Part shown: in pieces, positions 34,431-43,628 of the stretch
Position numbering within the stretch: the first letter of the stretch is position 1
Layout: every line of letters starts with the position of its first letter
NCBI RefSeq assembly: GCF_900104155.1
Contig: NZ_FMYB01000001.1
Coordinates: 124,001 to 188,000 of the forward strand
DNA from: Butyrivibrio sp. INlla16
GTDB lineage: Bacteria > Bacillota > Clostridia > Lachnospirales > Lachnospiraceae
Direction of reading: 5' to 3'
Length of the DNA: 64,000 nucleotides
Notes under the pieces: model-generated
The model's input: the letters and a program-made list of their open reading frames with translations, nothing else
The model's database searches: none
Told to the model about the DNA's origin: nothing
Made by a program: the position numbers and the translations under genes

Positions 34431-35734
34431 ACCGAAATCTCCTCGCTCCATGACAAGCCGGAGTTCTCAAAGAGCTCTCCAAAGCCCATGTCCTCGATAT
34501 GTATTATAACCTTGTCCGCAGCCCTCATAGAGACTTTCATGCGAAGTCTCGTGGTTCTCGGAGGACGCTCCGGAAGGTCATTAAGTTCAATAGTATGTAC
34601 ATGCTTTTCACCTGCGGTGAGTGACGTAATAATAATATCTATAAAATTCTCATCTTCCAAAATAAGATCAAGGCTTGTACCGATGTCATACCAGTTTTCA
34701 CCGGCATCAAGAAGGGCATGATAGGCCTCCTTACCCTGCTTCTTAACAAGAAGACCGATATTTGATTTTAGTTTTCCGCCGTCAAGGAGCACATATTTTT
34801 CCATGCGCTCGCTGGGGCCAACTTTCTCTCTGGCCGCAATGCTTGCACCCTTGCTGAAGAGATTGTTTCCCTGGAATACACGCCTTGTTCTGCATAAAAA
34901 CTCCAGAGATTTCTGCATCCACTGATCCCTGAAGCCGTCGCCCAGCAAAAATACGGAGCTGACAATTCTGCCCTCCATGGTCTTTTCCGCAAACTCCAAA
35001 AATTTCTGGTCAAGCCTTACTACCTGCTCCTCGCGCTCCTTCGCATTCTCAGAGAATCTCCCCTGCGAAAGCACCATCCCGCCGTAAGTTGTTTTATCTA
35101 TGGTCACAACAATGGGCTTTGTTCTATGGTTGAGCTTCATGTCATAGACAGTCATCTCGCCGAAGCTGTAATCGCAGGCGATAACCGCATGAGACAGAAG
35201 ATCATCAGGCTGATAAAGCATGTAGTGATAAAGGCTGTCCTCATAGCTCTGATAAAAGATATTCTTAACAGGAAGCGAAAGTGCTCCCGTAACCTCAGAT
35301 AAAACCTCTATCATTCTGCTGTCCATGGTCCTTGTCGTAAATGCAATGGCATCTACCATGTCCATTGACAGTTCCATCGATAGCAGTGAAAGGGTTCTTT
35401 TTACAAAAAGAGTCAGAAGCGAAACGGGATCATAGCCTGTTCCGTCTACATTTACACGCTTTCCGGATCTGGCAGCCTCAATAAGGCCGTCAACTCTGAC
35501 GCCCTCCCCGGCTTCAATCTTAGCGATGGCCTCCTTACCGTAAAACCACTGGTTAACATCCTTTCGTTTACATAAAACAGTTGGGATGTTGTAAGCCTCT
35601 GCGCCTGCCAGGGTTGAGAGTGTCTCCGGAAGGTCGGAATCAGACGCAAGAAAACTAATCTGCGAGACATCCTCTCCCAGATCATAACCAAGTACATATC
35701 TTCTTGCGTTTTTTGATTCTTTGAAAAATTGCAT
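34427..35734 (-). CDS. DUF5716-like protein with actin/Hsp70-type fold
   Basis: A 435-aa protein that I match from memory to the DUF5716 family of Lachnospiraceae. Three motifs suggest an ASKHA (actin/Hsp70/sugar-kinase) ATPase fold: phosphate-1-like VLGYDLGEDVSQISF (about 14-28), phosphate-2-like IACDYSFGEMTVYD (about 185-199) and adenosine-like VFLLGDGFRDQW (about 261-272). The last third resembles an Hsp70-type beta domain (IELNDLPERPPRTTRLRM). It may bind ATP and change shape, but the motifs are degenerate and ATPase activity is uncertain. The GAGGG of a dispersed repeat just upstream acts as ribosome site. It overlaps the next gene by ATGA. Confidence 0.8.
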   Translation of the reverse strand: MQFFKESKNARRYVLGYDLGEDVSQISFLASDSDLPETLSTLAGAEAYNIPTVLCKRKDVNQWFYGKEAIAKIEAGEGVRVDGLIEAARSGKRVNVDGTGYDPVSLLTLFVKRTLSLLSMELSMDMVDAIAFTTRTMDSRMIEVLSEVTGALSLPVKNIFYQSYEDSLYHYMLYQPDDLLSHAVIACDYSFGEMTVYDMKLNHRTKPIVVTIDKTTYGGMVLSQGRFSENAKEREEQVVRLDQKFLEFAEKTMEGRIVSSVFLLGDGFRDQWMQKSLEFLCRTRRVFQGNNLFSKGASIAAREKVGPSERMEKYVLLDGGKLKSNIGLLVKKQGKEAYHALLDAGENWYDIGTSLDLILEDENFIDIIITSLTAGEKHVHTIELNDLPERPPRTTRLRMKVSMRAADKVIIHIEDMGFGELFENSGLSWSEEISV

Positions 35735-35738
35735 TGTG

Positions 35739-35789
35739 CCCTCATCCGTCAGCTACGCTGACACCTTCCCCCACATGGGGGGGGAAGGC
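35739..35789 (-). repeat. Dispersed two-hairpin intergenic repeat, copy 2
   Basis: Minus strand: CCTTCCCC...GGGGGAAGG hairpin, then GTCAGC/GCTGAC hairpin, then GGATGAGGG. It occupies the whole junction between the 1193-aa gene and the DUF5716-like gene. GAGGG ends 4 bases before the next ATG, so the repeat supplies the ribosome site. Confidence 0.85.
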
Positions 35790-35790
35790 T

Positions 35791-38700
35791 TTATAACATC
35801 CTAAATAATTTGTTTGTCATGAAACGCTTTCTGTAATACTCGGAAAGAAGTCTGTCCACAGTATCGTAATCCTGAAGCGTCTTGCCGATCATAATATCGT
35901 TTATTATCGAGTAGCGGCCGACTATGGTTTCCTGAACAATATCGTTCTTGGAGATAGCTCCGCTCTCCGTCAGTTTCTCACCGCGGCCGTTGTAGTTCTC
36001 CTCGGTGATGTAATACTGAATCTGCTCACCAAAGAAGAGTATAAATGAGGCGTCATAGATACCTCTGTACATCTCCTGCATGGGCGCGGTCTTGTACTCC
36101 TCATTCTCATCCTCACTGGAGATGTAGTGAACGATGCACTTGGTCCCCGGTGTGGTTCTGTACTCAATTATTGACTTATCGCAGAACTGTCCCATCTGCG
36201 GAAGCTCGTTCTGGTAGTACATGAAAAATGAAAAGTACACATTCTGATCCAGAAGCCTCTTTAAGAAGTCCTTCACAATATCCTTGTCAGGCTTAAGTCC
36301 TTCGTGGTTAGCCTCTGTAAAGCTCCTAAGATATGCCATTCTGCACACATCAAGAAGTTCTGCACCCTCCTTTGAAAGTGTGGCAATTCTCTCGAAGACA
36401 TAGCTGTCTGTAACCATGTTATCCACGAAGTAATCGTTGGCCGATTTTGCTAGAAAAGCTCTCTCAAGCTCATCTCCGCCGCCGCTCTTTTCCACATAGC
36501 TTCTGAAAAGAGCAATCTTATCACCGATATGTGCTCCGGTGTAAAGAATCTGAGTAAGGATTCTCTTAGACAGTTCAAATACATCCACACTTAGATTGTT
36601 CGCAGTTTTCCAAAGGTCTCTCATCTCCTTGACGGTTCCGCTATAGTTTGCCGCAAGGAAAGTCAGAAGCTGCTCATCATACTTCGCGTGAGAGAATGCA
36701 TACCAGGCAATCTTGGCATTATCCTCAGTATTCTCGAGCGACTCATTATCCATAAGTCTGCCGAAAAGTCGCATAACAATTCTGGGATCCAGCTTGTGCG
36801 TGCCAAACCTGTGAACAAGCTTATACGCCTTATCATAGTTGCCGGACATAACCATAAGCTCGAACATCGTACTTCTGTCAGCGGTTCCGAGATCCTCCAT
36901 AGTAACCTCATCCATGTACTCTGCAAGCTGACGCTCAAAGTTATTTTCATAATAGAACCTTATAAGGCTCTCTCTTATATGCTTTCTGCAAATGGACCTG
37001 ATCTTGGGATCACTGGCAAGCTCCCTGAACCTTCCGACATTTTCCATCGTGATGGTATAAGAATTTTTCTCAATATCACAAAGGAAAAGCTCCACGCTCT
37101 CAGATCCCTTCTGGATATAAGGCGTTGCATAGGATGCAAGCTGTCCCACCAGCATAAGCTTTGAATTTATAAATGGTATGCCCTCTGCAAACCTGTTGTC
37201 ATCGGCATCCGCAAGGAAAACTGAGTAATCGCTGCCATACAAAGGAACATAGGCAACTCCGCCCGCAAGCAGATACTCCACCTCTTTTTCCAGCTTGTCG
37301 TAGACAACAATCACCTTGGTCATGCGCTTATTGTCAGTCCTTATCTCATTGCTGTATAAAATCCTTAAAACCTTGTCGGCATTGCTGGCATCAACCATCT
37401 GCCTGGTGAGCAGATTTTTATATAGATAACCGAGATCCTTGTTAATCCTACCATTGTCCACCTGCTCTACGAGATACTTCTCAATCTGAAGCCTGTAGGA
37501 ATCGTAGATATCAGGATACTCGTCTCTGTGTTCGTGAAGATACCTGTAGAGTATCGCATTTTTTTCATAATCAAGATTGCTCTGATAGGAAAAGAACATG
37601 AGCACCATCTTGGATATCTCGCAGGGAAGCATTCCATCCTCATCGAGATAAATGGCAGCCATATAGTACTCATAAAGCCTTGTGATATGCAGTTCCTCCT
37701 CAACTCCAAGGGCATACCACTCGAAGGATTCGGGATCGGTTCTGTTTCCCTTTATCAAAAGCGAACATATAGCTTCCAGCGTAATCTTATCAGGATTAGT
37801 CTGATAGCATGCCATGAGAATCTTGCACAGCTTCTCATTGTAGCTGCGCTCTCTGGATCCTATATAAACTATCTGGTCTATCAGATTCTGCTGAAGAACA
37901 CCCTTTTTCACTCCATAAGCAAGAGTCTGAAGTTCAAACTCCGAGGCCTTGGTAAGAAGTGTCGGCGACTCAAACATAAGGTTAAGTGCCTCTATGAAAA
38001 TAATTGGACTTCTGCAGCCGTCCTGGAATTGCTGTTCCATCAGCACCCATCTGCTGGTGGGGCTGTTAGCATACTCCTCCGAAATATATAAAAGAAGCCA
38101 TGCGATTCTCCAGCTATCTGAATTTCTGGAGAATATACCTTCCATCATTCTGGATACTTCGTTGGTCGCATACTCATCTCTCTCAACAAGAGTAGTGAGA
38201 TATAGATAATAACAGTAAAGGGTATCGTCGTCCGGATACTCCTCCTCCAGAACCGGCTTCATCTGGTCGAGTATCCATTTACCCTCGCTCACTCTCGATG
38301 CTGTGATGAGATACTGAGCTGTATATAATCTGAAGGCAGGATCCTTGGCATCCACTGCGTTCATTCTGTTAACAAGTTTTCCGCTCTCCGAAAGCCAGTC
38401 CCTAGAACCTATTTTCTTAAATCTGAAATCTTCATAGAGCTTAACAAGTTCCACTATGAGCTTTTTCTTCTCCATCTGTATAGATGAAAGGTGTTCTAAT
38501 CCGAGATTCACCTTGGCGGTAACAGGAATCTTAACCTCCATATAAGGAGTTCTGAAGGTTATCAATCCAAAGTTATTGCCCTCATGCAAGAGACTTGCAT
38601 CCACACGAAATTTAAAAAAGCAGTTATTTCCGATAAAATCGCTGTCGGTAAGGTCAAGAGAATCCGTTGAAAGGAAATCTCCGTCAAATTCAACTTCAAC

Positions 38701-39372
38701 ACGCGTATACCCCCATCCGTTCCTGGAAAGCATCACGGTATGCTCCGAAACAGCTGTCGGATTATCTATTACAATCTCAGTCCTGTCGGGAATATAGCTT
38801 ATCGGCTGTTTCTTTTTTATGGAAATAAGAAACTCCTCCATGTTCGCTTCGGACATGGGGACTGAAGAAAGCCCTCTGTACAGGCTTTCAAAGCCGCTCT
38901 CATTCTCCTGAAAAACATCGATAAATTCGTCGGAATAAAAGAGTTTTTTCGCTTCATCCCAATCGGTTTTTGCAAGATTTACAAAGTGAAACATGTTGCG
39001 AATCGGTCCCATACTGGACATCACGTGACTAATCTCCACGTTCACAACAAAAGGAAGCTGATATTCTCCCTGATTGGATATGACTGAGAACTCACCCTTG
39101 ATGACATCACCGGCGCTAAGACCCGTGCCATCAAACCTAAATCCCACCTCATATTCATAGCCGGAAAAATCAGCTGTCAGAACCTGCATACGGAGCTCAG
39201 AAGTAGAGATGAGCCCCTGCACAACCTTGTCCTTAGGTCCATAGATAATGAAGCTCCCTTCACAAACCTCCCCCGGTTTAATATTTAATTCCAGGCGCGG
39301 AAGCGAGAAGCTGAGCGTTCTTTCTATATTATCAAATTGTCCATTTAATAAGCGGTCAATTACACTATTCAC
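35791..39372 (-). CDS. DUF5717-like giant cytoplasmic protein
   Basis: About 1193 aa, matched from memory to the DUF5717 family of Lachnospiraceae. I chose the GTG at 39372, preceded by GGGGA at suitable spacing; a longer reading from 39435 adds hydrophobic residues that look non-native. The N-terminal 330 residues are beta-rich with immunoglobulin-like alternation (LELNIKPGEVCEGSFIIYG, VMLSRNGWGYTRVEVEFDG). The middle 500 residues are helical repeats, and the C-terminal part again beta-rich (IVHYISSEDENEEYKTAP, FILFFGEQIQYYITEE). No signal peptide or membrane segment. First of four coupled genes; partner of the actin/Hsp70-like protein. Function not known; a large scaffold or chaperone-like substrate binder is a guess. 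Confidence 0.8.
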   Translation of the reverse strand: MNSVIDRLLNGQFDNIERTLSFSLPRLELNIKPGEVCEGSFIIYGPKDKVVQGLISTSELRMQVLTADFSGYEYEVGFRFDGTGLSAGDVIKGEFSVISNQGEYQLPFVVNVEISHVMSSMGPIRNMFHFVNLAKTDWDEAKKLFYSDEFIDVFQENESGFESLYRGLSSVPMSEANMEEFLISIKKKQPISYIPDRTEIVIDNPTAVSEHTVMLSRNGWGYTRVEVEFDGDFLSTDSLDLTDSDFIGNNCFFKFRVDASLLHEGNNFGLITFRTPYMEVKIPVTAKVNLGLEHLSSIQMEKKKLIVELVKLYEDFRFKKIGSRDWLSESGKLVNRMNAVDAKDPAFRLYTAQYLITASRVSEGKWILDQMKPVLEEEYPDDDTLYCYYLYLTTLVERDEYATNEVSRMMEGIFSRNSDSWRIAWLLLYISEEYANSPTSRWVLMEQQFQDGCRSPIIFIEALNLMFESPTLLTKASEFELQTLAYGVKKGVLQQNLIDQIVYIGSRERSYNEKLCKILMACYQTNPDKITLEAICSLLIKGNRTDPESFEWYALGVEEELHITRLYEYYMAAIYLDEDGMLPCEISKMVLMFFSYQSNLDYEKNAILYRYLHEHRDEYPDIYDSYRLQIEKYLVEQVDNGRINKDLGYLYKNLLTRQMVDASNADKVLRILYSNEIRTDNKRMTKVIVVYDKLEKEVEYLLAGGVAYVPLYGSDYSVFLADADDNRFAEGIPFINSKLMLVGQLASYATPYIQKGSESVELFLCDIEKNSYTITMENVGRFRELASDPKIRSICRKHIRESLIRFYYENNFERQLAEYMDEVTMEDLGTADRSTMFELMVMSGNYDKAYKLVHRFGTHKLDPRIVMRLFGRLMDNESLENTEDNAKIAWYAFSHAKYDEQLLTFLAANYSGTVKEMRDLWKTANNLSVDVFELSKRILTQILYTGAHIGDKIALFRSYVEKSGGGDELERAFLAKSANDYFVDNMVTDSYVFERIATLSKEGAELLDVCRMAYLRSFTEANHEGLKPDKDIVKDFLKRLLDQNVYFSFFMYYQNELPQMGQFCDKSIIEYRTTPGTKCIVHYISSEDENEEYKTAPMQEMYRGIYDASFILFFGEQIQYYITEENYNGRGEKLTESGAISKNDIVQETIVGRYSIINDIMIGKTLQDYDTVDRLLSEYYRKRFMTNKLFRML

Positions 39373-39416
39373 GTAAAGAATTCCCCGAAAGAAAACATAT
39401 TCCAAATTATTATAGC

Positions 39417-39458
39417 ACAAAAAACACAAAGCCACCCATACAAATAAATGTATGGATG
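39417..39458 (-). terminator. Possible terminator after the MacB-like operon
   Basis: CCATACA and TGTATGG arms with a six-base loop, followed after ten bases by TTTTTT on the minus strand. It lies 64 bases past the last permease stop and just before the DUF5717-like gene; the detached T-run makes it weak. Confidence 0.42.
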
Positions 39459-39521
39459 ACTTAATTTACGAAAACATTTCGGACGTTTTAATGCGTATAT
39501 TTGTGCGTTATATTGTGTATA

Positions 39522-40739
39522 TCACTCCTGCCTCAGCGCTTCAATAGGATCCATCTTCGCCGCTCTTCTCGCAGGATAAATTCCAAAGAACAGTCCATCG
39601 GCTATCGAAATCGCAACAACCATAAGGACGTTCATCGGACTGATTGCAGGCGGGAACGACATGAAATTCTCCGCAATTTTTGTAAACAGAAAGCCCATAA
39701 GCATTCCGATCATACCACCTATAAGTGTGATAATTGCAGACTCTGTCAGGAACTGTATCAAAATGTATGAGGTTCTGGCTCCGAGAGATTTCCTGATTCC
39801 GATTTCTCTGGTTCTCTCTGTAACCGTAACCGTCATGATATTCATAACACCAATTCCGCCGACTACGAGCGAAATTGCAGCAATGAGAGCAACTACAAGT
39901 GTCACGACATCAAGAATACTGGTATATGCTCCTGCAATACTCGCAAAGGACTGAATCTGGACTGCACCTTCGCCTCGAAGCTCCAGCATGTTCTCGGTTA
40001 CACTTTTTACTTTAAGGGCTGTCTCGTCCGCCATACCCGGATTGGTATAAATTTTAAAGCTTGTAATCTTATCCCCCGCAAGCCCGAATCTTCCGGTCAA
40101 AAGAGCATACGGCACATAAATTGAACAGTAATAATATGCCTCTTCTTTTTTCTTTATAGCTTCCTTTGCAGATTCAATATCTTCATCACTGCTCTTTGCA
40201 ACGCCGACTATCATCAGGTCAACACTCTTGGACCCGATGTCGACCGTAAATGTCTTATCAACAACATCATCCGTTCTGAACAAAAGGAGCGCATCCTGCT
40301 GAGAAATTACGCATACTGCCGTTCCGGCTTCCGCCTCGTCATCCCTAAAGAATCTTCCGGCATGCATTCCTTTCGTCTCTTCATGCGAAATATCCGCAGT
40401 TCCGCCGGTAATTCCAAGTTGCCTGTCATCCTTGCCATCGTTATAGGTTCCGCTCGAGCTGATGGTCAATGTTATTCCCTGCATCTCCGGAACAGCATCC
40501 TTTATTCTTTCAAGATCTTCCGGTTCCAGATATCTGTCGGTTTTCTTGGGATCAAGATTGATTGTTACTCCGCCGCTTGATATTTCATCAAGACTGCTGT
40601 TGACAAAAACCTTCATTCCGTTACCTATTGAAAGAATTGTTATAACAGAGGATATACCGATAAAGATACCAAGCATGGTAAGGAAGGTTCTTCCTTTATT
40701 CTGTTTTATACTCGAAAATGCGCTTTTTATGTATTCCAA
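39522..40739 (-). CDS. MacB/FtsX-type ABC transporter permease (second)
   Basis: A 405-aa permease of the type VII (MacB-like) ABC family. One N-terminal membrane helix (RTFLTMLGIFIGISSVITIL), a large extracytoplasmic domain (about 45-270) and three C-terminal helices with the NIMTVTVTERTREIGIRKSLGA signature loop. These systems are mechanotransmitters that export peptides or drugs or extract lipids. The start appears to be TTG at 40739, because no ATG is in frame near the conserved N-terminus; the GAGGG of the repeat at 40746-40788 serves as ribosome site. It is similar to, but distinct from, the upstream permease, so the transporter may be a heterodimer. Confidence 0.9.
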   Translation of the reverse strand: MEYIKSAFSSIKQNKGRTFLTMLGIFIGISSVITILSIGNGMKVFVNSSLDEISSGGVTINLDPKKTDRYLEPEDLERIKDAVPEMQGITLTISSSGTYNDGKDDRQLGITGGTADISHEETKGMHAGRFFRDDEAEAGTAVCVISQQDALLLFRTDDVVDKTFTVDIGSKSVDLMIVGVAKSSDEDIESAKEAIKKKEEAYYYCSIYVPYALLTGRFGLAGDKITSFKIYTNPGMADETALKVKSVTENMLELRGEGAVQIQSFASIAGAYTSILDVVTLVVALIAAISLVVGGIGVMNIMTVTVTERTREIGIRKSLGARTSYILIQFLTESAIITLIGGMIGMLMGFLFTKIAENFMSFPPAISPMNVLMVVAISIADGLFFGIYPARRAAKMDPIEALRQE

Positions 40740-40745
40740 TTCTTA

Positions 40746-40788
40746 CCCTCATCCGTCAGCTTCGCTGACACCTTCCCCCAATGGAAGG
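40746..40788 (-). repeat. Dispersed two-hairpin intergenic repeat, copy 3
   Basis: Minus strand: CCTTCCATTGGGGGAAGG, then GTCAGC/GCTGAC, then GGATGAGGG. It lies between the two permease genes. GAGGG is 6 bases before the TTG start of the second permease, so the repeat forms its ribosome site. Confidence 0.85.
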
Positions 40789-40794
40789 CATATA

Positions 40795-42009
40795 TCAATT
40801 TCTTGCAAGTGCGTCTATCGGCTTAAGTTTTGCTGCTTTTCGTGCCGGATAGATGCCGAAAAAGATTCCGATCATCATAGAAAAGAGCGTAGCTCCTATT
40901 ACAATTTTGAAGTCTATCACAGGTTCAAGATCAAGAAGTATGCATCCAACATAAGCTCCCGCTATTCCGACGATGACGCCCACGATTCCGCCCATCAGGG
41001 AGATGATAGCGGATTCAGCCAGGAACTGGAAAAGAATTGCTTTGGTTCTTGCTCCGATTGATTTTCTTATACCTATCTCTCTTGTTCTCTCAGTTACGGT
41101 AACAAGCATAATATTCATAACACCTATACCGCCGACCAGAAGGGATATGGCAGCAACCAGTGAAATAAATGCTGTTATCGCTCCCATAATAGAATCTACC
41201 TGGCCTGATACATCTGACATACTCATGTAATAAACCGCGTCCTGTCCTCGCAGCCCAAGTCTGTTCTCAACAAAGCGAACAATACTTTTAACAATAGTAC
41301 CCGGCTGTGTGTTATCCCAATATATCTCGACACTATGGAATTCAGAGATGTCCTTACCAAAAGCTCTGGCATAGGTTGTGAGCGGCATCTCAATCATAGC
41401 TGTATAGGAGTCGGTTTCCATATCAATCATCTTGGAAATCATCTCACTCCAGTTTTCTCTTATTCCGATAACCTCCAGCTCGATAGAACTGCCGCCAACG
41501 CTTAATTCAAAAGTTTTGCCAAGTGCATCGGCCGTTCCAAAAAGACGGACCGCATCATTTTTCATCATGACGCAGACTCTTGCTCCCTGATCCACCTGAT
41601 CATCGGTAAAGTAGGTCCCTGTCTCAAGCTTGGTCAGTGTGGATTTCTGATAATCGGATCCGGCAGCTGTGATGAGCGTATCATAAGCTCCTCTTGGGCC
41701 TGAAGAAATGCCGTATTCATTGTCATAAAATGTCGCACTGACTCCGGGGAAGTTGTCCTTGATTTCTCTTATATCGTCGTTATTAAATCCCCTGTCCGCA
41801 ACCGACATATCAAGATATATATCCGCAACGTTTCCGCCTATAGCATCAACCTCGTTTCCTACATATCTTGCCATTCCGTTTCCTATGGTAAGCGCCGCGA
41901 TGACCGAAGCAATTCCGATTATGATTCCCAGCATCGTAAGAGCTGTTCGCATCTTATTGCCAAGAATATTTTTTATGGCACTTTCTAAATATTCAATAAA
42001 TGTATCCAT
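40795..42009 (-). CDS. MacB/FtsX-type ABC transporter permease (first)
   Basis: A 404-aa permease with the same plan as its neighbour: N-terminal helix (RTALTMLGIIIGIASVIAAL), large extracytoplasmic MacB_PCD domain and three C-terminal helices around the NIMLVTVTERTREIGIRKSI loop. The ATG overlaps the stop of the adaptor gene (TAATG). The extracytoplasmic domain differs clearly from that of the second permease, pointing to two specialised subunits rather than a recent duplication. Confidence 0.93.
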   Translation of the reverse strand: MDTFIEYLESAIKNILGNKMRTALTMLGIIIGIASVIAALTIGNGMARYVGNEVDAIGGNVADIYLDMSVADRGFNNDDIREIKDNFPGVSATFYDNEYGISSGPRGAYDTLITAAGSDYQKSTLTKLETGTYFTDDQVDQGARVCVMMKNDAVRLFGTADALGKTFELSVGGSSIELEVIGIRENWSEMISKMIDMETDSYTAMIEMPLTTYARAFGKDISEFHSVEIYWDNTQPGTIVKSIVRFVENRLGLRGQDAVYYMSMSDVSGQVDSIMGAITAFISLVAAISLLVGGIGVMNIMLVTVTERTREIGIRKSIGARTKAILFQFLAESAIISLMGGIVGVIVGIAGAYVGCILLDLEPVIDFKIVIGATLFSMMIGIFFGIYPARKAAKLKPIDALARN

Positions 42010-43586
42010 TACTCGCTCATCTCGATGACTTTGGTTCCTTCGACAAGGGTTGTGGGATCGGTGGTAACGATGGTATCACCCTCGCTGACACCTTCCTTTA
42101 TCTCTGCATCTGTACTGGTGGTAAGTCCCAGAGTAACAGGCTGTCTCTTAAGAATTCCATTATCAATAACAAATACGAAATCACCCTCAGAATCGGTTCC
42201 GATGTACTCATAAGGAAGTACAAGAACACCCTCTGCCTTCTCGGTGTGAATCTTATTAGTTGCTTCTACTCCGAGAATAATGCTGTCATCGGGATTCTTT
42301 AGCTTTATTTTGCCATCAACAACAGGCACTCCGCTCGCGTTATTCTTAGCTGTTCCGGAAACCTGTGTCACTTCGCCTTCGTAATCATTGCCATTAATTG
42401 TGACATCCACCTTCTGCCCCTTCTTGATCTTACTAAGATCTGACTTTGAAATCTGGATATCAACTCTGACATCATCGGTACTTTCGATAGTCATGATTTT
42501 TGTTCCGGGAGCAACTGTTGAGCCCTCGTTTGCACCAATCTCTGTTACTACTCCTGAAAAATCTGCTTTGATTCCGCCCTCTGCCTCTTCAATGTCAGTA
42601 ATGGTATTCGTGCTCTCGAGCTCTGCAAGCTCTCTCTGAGCTGCAAGTGAACTCTTTTCACCCGAAGTAAGAGCACTCATTTCAGCTGATGACTGCTCGG
42701 AAAGATCCTGCTTCTCTTCGTTCAGGGCAGTTATCTGTCTATTCCACTCCTGAATCTCAGGATCGTTTGACAGTGCGTACTGAACATCGGAAATGGCATC
42801 CTGGATTTCAAGTGCCATCTGGCTCTCACCATCCTCTGTTCTTCTCTCATTAGGTCCCTCGTTTTTCAGTGCTGCATCATAACTGTCTGAGACCCTGTTC
42901 TGATCAACATCCTGGCTTACCTTCTGAAGGTCTGTCAGAGTCTGATTCATCCTTGATGTCTTCTCTGTGATCTTGTCATTGATCGCATCTATCTCACTTG
43001 TAATCTCATCAAGACGATTGTTAATATCGTGAATGCTTCTTCCTTCAAGAACATCAGTAGCCTTATTGTTCTTTTCGATGCTTCCGCTGTAGCTGCCGTT
43101 TGCCTGCTGAAGATTGAGCTCAGCCTGCTTCTTTGTCTTTTCAAGTTCAGCTTCATCATAGGTATAAATAACGTCTCCCTTGTTGACCCTGTCACCTTCC
43201 GACAAACTAAGCGTTCCGATCGGTGCCTGAAGCTTCGCGTAATAACTCTTGGTCTCATCGGATGCAACGTTTCCGCTGATTGAAACGATAACTTCGATGT
43301 CGCCCTTTCCGACTGTAGCGGTTGTGACCGGCGTGGGAGCATTTTTTGCCTTTATATTATTGAAAACCACCCAGCCTACAATCAACACTATGAGTCCCAG
43401 AACGATGAACTTCACAAAGCCCTTCTTCTTACCGGGAGTATAACTTGGCGCATCTTCTTTCACTGCATAAGTCTTAGTTTCCTGCGAAACTTCTGCCTGA
43501 GCTTCCTGCGCAGCATCTACCTTAGCTTCTCCATTTACTTCCAGTGTGTCCTTTGAATTCTTCTTTTTCCCCAAAACCAAATTCAT
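42009..43586 (-). CDS. Membrane fusion/adaptor protein (MacA/HlyD-like)
   Basis: A 525-aa adaptor of the exporter. A cytoplasmic N-terminal tail rich in Ala/Glu/Lys (about 1-55) precedes one membrane anchor (FIVLGLIVLIVGWVVF, about 60-77). Outside lie a biotinyl-lipoyl-like half motif (QAPIGTLSLSEGDRVNKGDVI), a long alpha-helical hairpin (about 160-330), the second lipoyl half (FSGVVTEIGANEGSTVAPG) and beta-barrel domains to the C-terminus. In Gram-positives such adaptors extend the transporter through the wall. It lies between the ATPase and first permease, coupled to the latter by TAATG. Confidence 0.92.
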   Translation of the reverse strand: MNLVLGKKKNSKDTLEVNGEAKVDAAQEAQAEVSQETKTYAVKEDAPSYTPGKKKGFVKFIVLGLIVLIVGWVVFNNIKAKNAPTPVTTATVGKGDIEVIVSISGNVASDETKSYYAKLQAPIGTLSLSEGDRVNKGDVIYTYDEAELEKTKKQAELNLQQANGSYSGSIEKNNKATDVLEGRSIHDINNRLDEITSEIDAINDKITEKTSRMNQTLTDLQKVSQDVDQNRVSDSYDAALKNEGPNERRTEDGESQMALEIQDAISDVQYALSNDPEIQEWNRQITALNEEKQDLSEQSSAEMSALTSGEKSSLAAQRELAELESTNTITDIEEAEGGIKADFSGVVTEIGANEGSTVAPGTKIMTIESTDDVRVDIQISKSDLSKIKKGQKVDVTINGNDYEGEVTQVSGTAKNNASGVPVVDGKIKLKNPDDSIILGVEATNKIHTEKAEGVLVLPYEYIGTDSEGDFVFVIDNGILKRQPVTLGLTTSTDAEIKEGVSEGDTIVTTDPTTLVEGTKVIEMSE

Positions 43587-43628
43587 AATTACTTGTCTCC
43601 TCGTAGTCTAAAAACAAAGCCTTTCATG

